Assembly (NCBI RefSeq): GCF_017854565.1
Contig: NZ_JAFMHJ010000007.1
Location: 28,657 to 92,656 of the forward strand
DNA length: 64,000 bases
Direction of reading: 5' to 3'
From: Yoonia sp.
GTDB taxonomy: Bacteria; Pseudomonadota; Alphaproteobacteria; Rhodobacterales; Rhodobacteraceae
Under the pieces are notes generated by a model. The model was not told the DNA's origin, ran no database searches, and worked only from the letters and a program-made list of their open reading frames with translations. Shown in pieces: positions 58,854 to 64,000 of the stretch. Position 1 is the first letter of the stretch, and each line of letters starts with the position of its first letter. The translations under genes were made by a program, and so were the position numbers.

Positions 58854-59154
58854 TGCCGTCGCACCCGCCGGCGCTGATCCAAAGATCCGCGTCTGGGACC
58901 CCCTGATACGGATCTTTCACTGAGGCCTACCTGAGCGCCGGGGAGCTTGACAGGGTTCACAAAATCGCTGGCTACGTCGTGGCGGGTCTGATCGCATTTC
59001 GGTTGGTCTGGGGGCTTGTCGGCACCAAATACGCCCGCTTTTCGCGTTGCATATTGCGGGTATTGTGCTGGCGTCGGTCGGCCACCACGAGAACCTTGCG
59101 CGGTCCATGGTGACCGGCGACAAGCGTGTGCCAGCTCCGGGCGATATCGCATGA
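58846..59154 (+). pseudogene. Cytochrome b561-type membrane protein, remnant
   Basis: Three pieces of one family appear in successive frames: KIRVWDPLIRIFH (frame from 58846, stop at 58921), AYLSAGELDRVHKIAGYVVAGLIAFRLVWGLVGTKYARFSR in the next frame to about 59043, and LHIAGIVLASVGHHENLARSMVTGDKR up to the stop at 59154. Roughly 10 residues are lost after the first piece and a large central part after the second. Histidines typical of haem b ligation remain in the pieces. Confidence 0.85.
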
Positions 59155-59193
59155 TCTGACACGTAAGGCCGATTGTCCCTTTGGCCCTGATCG

Positions 59194-59221
59194 GCCCCGC
59201 CTTGTCCGGCGGGGCTTTTTT
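59194..59221 (+). terminator. Rho-independent terminator
   Basis: GCCCCGCC pairs perfectly with GGCGGGGC around a six-base loop and is followed directly by six Ts. It lies 40 bp after the cytochrome b561 remnant, so it ends the PepSY transcript. Confidence 0.9.
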
Positions 59222-59318
59222 GTTTCTGACGGCAGGCATAAGCAGGAATCGCCTGCGCGTCAGGAAGACCTCATGTCTGAAGCCCCGATTGAGGCCACCA
59301 CGGCAATGGCGACCCGGT

Positions 59319-59642
59319 ATGAAAACGACACTCACCCTTCTGATTGCAGCCACGGCACTGACCGCCGCCATCGGAGCACCCGTCTGGAGCGTGATCGACG
59401 TGCCGCCAGACGATGGGACATCGGGGTCTTTCGCGACAGTCGTCGACAACATGCGGGATGCGCTGCCGTTCATTCTCGTCAGTGATGACGATGATGACGA
59501 TGATGAAGACGATGCATGTATCAGCAACGCCCGCAATCCTGCCCCTGTCGGGACGGTCGCCCCGCCGCAAATCGGTCTTTTTGGCAACGGCGCTGCGCCG
59601 CAAGCCCAGATGCCCGCCGCAACGCAATTTCTCAAAAGGTAA
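59319..59642 (+). CDS. Small exported acidic protein with a poly-Asp tract
   Basis: A 107-residue protein with a signal peptide (MKTTLTLLIAATALTAAIGAPVWS) and the acidic run SDDDDDDDEDDA near residues 55-66, then a Pro/Ala/Gln-rich tail. I know no named family; the acidic tract could bind cations. It precedes a PepSY pseudogene by five bases. The ribosome site is weak. It could also be a decaying gene, since its neighbours are. Confidence 0.55.
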   Translation: MKTTLTLLIAATALTAAIGAPVWSVIDVPPDDGTSGSFATVVDNMRDALPFILVSDDDDDDDEDDACISNARNPAPVGTVAPPQIGLFGNGAAPQAQMPAATQFLKR

Positions 59643-59647
59643 TGCCA

Positions 59648-59898
59648 ATGAAGTCCGTACTCGCTGCGCTTGCGATGACCACCGCGCTGACGATTCCTGC
59701 TATGTCCGCGCCGCAGGCCGCCGCTGGCTTAAGCGTTGCAGATCTCGCGGCACGCGTCGAAACTGCCTATCAGGGGATTTAGCAGATCAAGCGCGCGCCT
59801 TCGGGAAAGATCACCGCCTATTGGTTCGACGGTGGCACGCCGGGGTCGGCGGTTATTGATCCGGCGACGGGGCAGGGGGTCGCCTCTGCTGACCCCCA
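59648..59898 (+). pseudogene. PepSY-domain protein with an in-frame stop
   Basis: AAAGG precedes an ATG at 59648 that starts a good signal peptide (KSVLAALAMTTALTIPAMSA). The frame stops at TAG 59780 after AYQGI, but the same frame continues with protein-like PepSY sequence (QIKRAPSGKITAYWFDGGTPGSAVIDPATGQGVA), so a single nonsense change is the lesion. Confidence 0.75.
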
Positions 59899-60246
59899 AT
59901 CAGACACGACGCTGGCTGACCAACCTGCACCGGTCGCTGTTTCTGGATGGCGCGGGCCGCATCGCCATGGCGGCTGGGGCGGCTGCACGTGGAGATTGCC
60001 CGGGGGGTGGTGCCGGGTCTGACGCTCTGCGCGCTCACGGCTCTTTGGATGACCGCGTCGACCTTTGGGTTTCTGCCCGATGAAAGCGTGACACCGGACT
60101 TTCCGGCGCAAGTCAGTGGCGAATTTGGCGTGGCCCCGGCTGGCATTGAACTGCGGGCACAAACCCCGGTCACCGAACTGCGCGAACTGCGCTTTCCCTC
60201 GCCCGGGGATGCCACGGATGTTTTCACGCTGCACACCGACATCCAC
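59886..60246 (+). pseudogene. PepSY-associated transmembrane protein, remnant
   Basis: Fragments of a PepSY-TM protein lie in two frames: NQTRRWLTNLHRSLFLDGAGRIAM first, then RLHVEIARGVVPGLTLCALTALWMTASTFGFLPDE, which includes a membrane helix, then ELRELRFPSPGDATDVFTLHTD. The last part is in frame with the VIT1 remnant. Most of the gene (usually over 350 residues) is gone. Confidence 0.7.
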
Positions 60247-60717
60247 ATGTTCCATCGGATTGGTTGGCTGCGTGCCGCCGTGCTGGGGGCGAACGATGGC
60301 CTCGTTTCAACCGCGAGCATGGTCGTCGGGGTTGCGGCGGCGGGGTCTGGGCGTCCTGAGATACTGATTGCGGGTCTCGCCGGGCTTGTCGCTGGGGCGA
60401 TGTCGATGGCGGCGGGCGAATACGTCTCTGTCAGTTCTCAGACCGACGCAGAGCAGGCTGATATTGCGCGTGAAATCCGCGCGTTAAGTGAAATGCCCGA
60501 GGCGGAACTGGACGAATTGACAGCGATCCATGTTGGGCGTGGGCTGGATCAACACCTTGCGCGTCAGGTTGCGGTTCAACTGACTGAAACAGATGCCCTT
60601 GGCGCCCATGCGCATGTCTTGGCCCTGCACCAACAGGGTGTTGAAGCGCGGCTTTGCCAGCCCACAAATGTGGTGCAGCAGCGCCCACGGTCGCTGCTAC
60701 GCTTGCGGTCGCGTTAA
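60247..60717 (+). pseudogene. VIT1/CCC1-family Fe/Mn transporter, truncated
   Basis: Starts MFHRIGWLRAAVLGANDGLVSTAS, the typical VIT first helix, and keeps the second helix (ILIAGLAGLVAGAMSMAAGEYVSVSS) and the cytoplasmic Glu-rich metal-binding helices (ALSEMPEAELDELTAIHV). After LTETDALGAHA the sequence is foreign or rearranged and ends at 60717; the remaining three helices are missing. The family is about 230 residues; this keeps about 120. Confidence 0.82.
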
Positions 60718-62087
60718 CCCAAGATGGACTTGACGGCATCGACAGTGACGCCAACTACGGTGTCGACTTCGGCCTTTGTGATGCAGAACGGTGGTGCAAA
60801 TCCGATGATGTCCCCCTGCGGCATGGCACGCGCAATCACACCCCGTTCCAGCATTGCAGCAACGATGCTCGGCCCGATCTTGCGGCTTGGATCAAAGAGC
60901 GTTGTGTTCGCCTTTTCCGCGACGAGCTCAACCGCGCAAAGCAGTCCTTCACCGCGTACGTCACCGACGTGGATGTGATCAGCAATCGCCTCCTTCATGG
61001 TCGCGTTCAGATAGGCGCCGACCTCCTTTGCATTCGCAATAAGGTTCAGATCGTCAATCAGCTTGAGGTTGGCCACCCCGGCTGCCGCACAAATCGGATG
61101 GGCAGAATAGGTCCAGCCATGCCCAATCGGGCCATTCTCATCCGTGCCTTGTTCCAGCACTTTCCAAACGCGATCCGAAATGATTGATCCGGAAAGCGGC
61201 GCATAGGCTGACGTCAAACCCTTGGCGATGGTAATGAAATCAGGTTTCATCCCGTAATGCTCAGAGCCGAACATGGTTCCCAGACGGCCAAACCCCGTGA
61301 CTACCTCATCGGCGACCAGTAAGATGTCATGGCGATCCAACACGGCTTGGATTGCGGCCCAGTAACCCGCAGGAGGTGGCACAATGCCGCCTGTGCCCAA
61401 CACCGGCTCGCCGATAAATGCCGCGATGTTTTCGGCACCCTCGGTTGCGATCAACGATTCCAGTTCTGCCGCACATTGCGCTGAAAATTGTGCCTCCGTC
61501 AGGCTGCGGTCGTCGCGGCGGAAGTAGTAGGGGGCGTCCGTGTGGATCACATTGTTCAGCGGTAAATCAAACTTGTTGTGGAAAAACGAAAGCCCCGTGA
61601 GCGATCCCGTCATCAGGCCAGACCCGTGGTATCCACGCCAGCGTGAGATGATCTTTTTCTTTTCAGGACGTCCAAGGATGTTATTGTAATACCAGATCAA
61701 TTTGATGTTGGTCTCGTTTGCATCTGACCCGGTCAGGCCGAAATAAACCTTGGACATATGCCCCGGCGCGCGGTCCATGATCATTTTCGCCAGCGTGATC
61801 GACGCCTCCGTGCCGTGCCCGACATACGAATGGTAATAAGCGAGTTCATGGGCTTGCTCGGAAATGGCATCAGCAATTTCGTGGCGTCCGTAGCCCGCGT
61901 TGACGCAGTACAGCCCAGCAAATGCGTCAAGAAATCTGGTCCCGTCCCGATCCTGAATATGGACCCCGGATGCCGTTGAAATGATCCGCGTTGGTGTCTC
62001 TCCGCGGGCATGCTGCGCAAGGTGTGTGGACGAGTGAAAGAAGTTTTCCCGATCCCATTGGGCGAGTTGGTCATCATTGCGAAGCAT
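60714..62087 (-). CDS. doeD: Class III aminotransferase, probable L-2,4-diaminobutyrate transaminase DoeD
   Basis: A 457-residue PLP enzyme of fold type I. The PLP lysine is in ITIAKGLTSAYAPL, the aspartate in LLVADEVVTGFGRLG, and the phosphate loop in GLTGSDANETN. Class III transaminases take omega-amino donors. Placement directly before doeB and doeA in the same direction makes it DoeD, removing the gamma-amino group of 2,4-diaminobutyrate from ectoine. Other class III roles cannot be excluded from sequence alone. It starts 24 bp after the doeB stop. Confidence 0.85.
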   Translation of the reverse strand: MLRNDDQLAQWDRENFFHSSTHLAQHARGETPTRIISTASGVHIQDRDGTRFLDAFAGLYCVNAGYGRHEIADAISEQAHELAYYHSYVGHGTEASITLAKMIMDRAPGHMSKVYFGLTGSDANETNIKLIWYYNNILGRPEKKKIISRWRGYHGSGLMTGSLTGLSFFHNKFDLPLNNVIHTDAPYYFRRDDRSLTEAQFSAQCAAELESLIATEGAENIAAFIGEPVLGTGGIVPPPAGYWAAIQAVLDRHDILLVADEVVTGFGRLGTMFGSEHYGMKPDFITIAKGLTSAYAPLSGSIISDRVWKVLEQGTDENGPIGHGWTYSAHPICAAAGVANLKLIDDLNLIANAKEVGAYLNATMKEAIADHIHVGDVRGEGLLCAVELVAEKANTTLFDPSRKIGPSIVAAMLERGVIARAMPQGDIIGFAPPFCITKAEVDTVVGVTVDAVKSILG

Positions 62088-62111
62088 AAGGCAGGCTTTC
62101 TGTTTGGGAGG

Positions 62112-63107
62112 TTAGGTTGTCAGCTCGGTGGCAAGAACGGCGATGCAATCACCCGACTGCACCAATCCAGGGTGATGGCGTGCGGTCAGGACGCCGTCCA
62201 TCAGCGCGTAAAAGCTTCGGGGAGGGACCCCGACGTGATGGGGGTTCCAGATGCGGGCGATCAGATCGCCTTTGGCGACCGTCTGCCCAAGGGTGACGGA
62301 AAAATCGACAAGCCCGTTGTGGTTTGTGAAATGAAAGCAACCATCGTCATCTTGGGACAGCATACGCGAAGGCGCCAAAATAAGGTCGCCTTGCAGAATA
62401 CCTGCATGGATGAGCAGATTACGCACCCCTTTGCGGGCGATATCGGTGGTGTAAGGTGTGGCTGTTCCACCGCCGCCGATTTCGGTCGTCACAAAGGTTT
62501 TGCCCTGCATCTCGACGGCGTCGTCGTACATGCCCAAGGCATCAATTTCGCGCATCTCAATGCTGAACGGGGCGTTGAAGGCATCGCGGGCGGCCCGGCA
62601 ACGGAGTTGCTGTTCAGGATCGTCAAGGGCATGACACGCCGCGAAAGGAATGAAGTCGAGCGTCCTGCCGCCCGAGTGAAAATCCAACACCACATCGGCC
62701 ATCGGCAGCAGGGTGCGTTGAAAGTAATCCGCAATCTTCTGGGTGGGTGTTCCATCCGGGCGACCGGGAAAGGTGCGGTTCATGTTCAGGTCGTCGATCG
62801 GCGAAACACGCGTGCCTGCCATAAATGCAGGATGATTCATAAAGGGAATGATGATGACCGTGCCGCTGACGTCCTGTGCAATCAGGTCCGCTGCCAGTTC
62901 GACAAGGGCAAGCGGCCCTTCGTATTCATCGCCGTGGTTTCCACCTGTCAACAGGGCACAAGGCCCGCTGCCGTTTTTCACTTGGGTGATCGGGATCTGG
63001 ATCGACCCCCACGCACTGTCGTTGCGACTGTAGGGCAAGCGCAAATAGCCGTGCTGCACGCCATCGGCGTCAAAATCAATTGTCGGAGAAATTGGGTTGT
63101 CGCGCAT
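62112..63107 (-). CDS. doeB: N-alpha-acetyl-L-2,4-diaminobutyrate deacetylase DoeB
   Basis: A 331-residue zinc deacylase of the succinylglutamate desuccinylase/aspartoacylase family. The zinc motif GGNHGDEYEG provides H and E; the second ligand lies in DFHSGG, and the catalytic glutamate in the TTEIGGGGTATPY block. A biotinyl-like C-terminal domain is present. It hydrolyses the ectoine ring-opening product to diaminobutyrate and acetate. It follows doeA by three bases, so the two are coupled. Confidence 0.9.
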   Translation of the reverse strand: MRDNPISPTIDFDADGVQHGYLRLPYSRNDSAWGSIQIPITQVKNGSGPCALLTGGNHGDEYEGPLALVELAADLIAQDVSGTVIIIPFMNHPAFMAGTRVSPIDDLNMNRTFPGRPDGTPTQKIADYFQRTLLPMADVVLDFHSGGRTLDFIPFAACHALDDPEQQLRCRAARDAFNAPFSIEMREIDALGMYDDAVEMQGKTFVTTEIGGGGTATPYTTDIARKGVRNLLIHAGILQGDLILAPSRMLSQDDDGCFHFTNHNGLVDFSVTLGQTVAKGDLIARIWNPHHVGVPPRSFYALMDGVLTARHHPGLVQSGDCIAVLATELTT

Positions 63108-63110
63108 CGA

Positions 63111-63911
63111 CTACTCCTTGACCACAAGCGCTCTGGGCGTGGAGCAAAGACACTCTGCGCCTGTCTGGGTAATGACAATCGGTTCGGTGATTTCCAAGCC
63201 GCCGTCATCCAGCCAAAGGGCGGGCATGAAGTGAAAAGTCATGCCAGCCTCAAGAACTGTCTTGTCACCCGCGCGGAACGACATGGTGCGCTCTCCCCAA
63301 TCGGGTGGGTAGGACAGGCCAATCGCATAGCCGCAACGGCTGTCTTTCGCAAAGCCAAGCTTGTTCAGCGTACGATTGAACGCAGCTGCGATATCTTCGC
63401 AGAGATGACCCGGTTTCGCCTGCGCAAGTCCTGCCTCAATCGCCTCCAGAACCGCCTTTTCCGCATCCAGATACTTCTGCGGTGGTTTGCCCAAAAACAG
63501 CGTGCGCGACTGCGGGCATTGATAGCGACGATAGGCCCCGGCGATCTCGAAAAAGGTGCTTTCTCCAGCTTTTAACGGGGCGTCGTTCCACGTTAAATGC
63601 GGTGCGGTGGCGTCAACGCCGGAGGGGGCCATCGGCACAATCGCGGGGTAGTCGCCCCAGTGGCCATCGGCGCCTAGAACAGAGGCATGAAAGATGTCGG
63701 CGATCAATTCATTCTTGCGCATGCCGATCTCGGCCTTGTCGCGGATCACCGCGTGCATACGCTCCACGATACGTGCAGCGCGGCGCATATACTCGATCTC
63801 GGTCGGCGACTTTACCGCGCGTTGCCAGTTGACAAGACCCGTCGTGTCACTGAATCGAACGGACTTCAGGCCTTGCTGCAGCGATAGGAACGCGGATGCC
63901 GTGAAGTTGCG
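63111..63911 (-). pseudogene. doeA: Ectoine hydrolase DoeA, 5' end cut off by an insertion element
   Basis: Residues from ASAFLSLQQGL onward match the C-terminal two thirds of DoeA, an M24 (creatinase/aminopeptidase P) fold enzyme of about 390-400 residues: LVNWQRAVKSPTEIEYMRRAARIVERMHA, FFEIAGAYRRYQCPQSRT, GYAIGLSYPPDWGERT and the conserved end. About 130 N-terminal residues are missing; upstream of about 63902 the frame (MAGYFRNHWPDHPGIRN) is read from insertion-element end repeats. The ectoine-ring opening step is thus likely lost, or made by another copy. Confidence 0.82.
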
Positions 63912-64000
63912 TATTCCGGGGTGATCCGGCCAGTGATTCCGAAAGTATCCGGCCACTGATTCCGGAGCATCCGGCCACCCTGTGATGTGATGCTGCGAGG
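63902..64000. mobile_element. End of a probable IS21-family insertion element
   Basis: The window ends in short repeats with the core ATCCGGCCA at 63924, 63947 and 63969 (spacing 23 and 22 bp), two of them followed by (G/C)TGATTCCG. Such arrays of short repeats near the tip, with ends starting TG, are typical of IS21-family terminal regions where the transposase binds. The exact tip (about 63902) and orientation are estimates; no transposase is in the window. It interrupts doeA. Confidence 0.65.

Noticed and set aside
59194..59221. Possibility that this hairpin is part of an insertion element end
   Set aside because: The GC stem plus six Ts is a textbook intrinsic terminator at the end of a transcript, and no matching inverted repeat was noticed nearby.
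62010..63575. 521-codon plus-strand open frame
   Set aside because: Antisense to doeB and doeA, whose family motifs are clear; the shadow shows no domain pattern and no ribosome site.

Overview
The window reads as a chromosome segment of an alphaproteobacterium, most likely a marine Rhodobacterales (Roseobacter-type) organism. The grounds are the G+C-rich codon use, the densely packed operons with ATGA or TGATG stop/start overlaps, the malonate TRAP cluster, the ectoine-degradation (doe) genes and the FnrL-like TTGAY-N4-RTCAA boxes. No rRNA, tRNA or CRISPR array was seen. The species cannot be named from the sequence.

Layout. (1) 1-2.5 kb: the 5' part of katG, divergent from oxyR. (2) 2.5-13 kb: a catabolic operon read leftwards, with a polyamine-type ABC importer, a hydantoin-racemase-like enzyme, an NTF2-like protein, two NodB/PuuE-type deacetylases, a dihydropyrimidinase/hydantoinase, a small CxxC protein and a COG0523 (CobW) GTPase. 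A GntR/FCD regulator diverges from it. (3) 13-39.5 kb: an energy and stress island with a PHA synthase, a nine-gene N-type rotary ATPase operon (atpDCQRBEFAG), an operon of an acyl-CoA synthetase, a fused E1 alpha/beta dehydrogenase, a lipoyl E2 and an acyl carrier protein, a 2,824-residue cyclic beta-1,2-glucan synthase coupled to a universal stress protein, a small HTH-like protein, a CFA synthase and a helix-hairpin-helix protein. (4) 39.6-46.2 kb: a self-contained malonate module (matPQMAB plus a GntR regulator). (5) 46.2-56.6 kb: the island resumes with a Crp/Fnr-type regulator, phasin, coiled-coil proteins, a bacterioferritin-like protein, HdeD, a SpoIIAA-like protein, a P-type cation ATPase, dodecin, DUF305- and DUF6064-type membrane proteins and a SulP transporter. 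(6) 56.6-60.7 kb: a stretch of gene decay holding a broken histidine kinase beside an intact response regulator, and broken cytochrome b561, PepSY, PepSY-TM and VIT1 genes. (7) 60.7-64 kb: ectoine degradation genes doeD-doeB-doeA, with doeA cut at its 5' end by what looks like the end of an IS21-family element.

How it fits together. Eight transcription units of regions 3 and 5 carry a palindrome fitting TTGAY-N4-RTCAA upstream. Three are perfect, four have one mismatch and one has two. This suggests an oxygen-responsive FNR/FnrL regulon that pairs ion pumping (N-ATPase, P-type ATPase), carbon storage (PhaC, phasin), acetyl-CoA supply, envelope glucan and stress proteins. The malonate module inside it has its own GntR operator and no such box that I found. 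Two solute-import operons (ABC and TRAP) each place a long perfect stem-loop just after the binding-protein gene, and two GntR/FCD regulators share a TTGTATACAA core operator.
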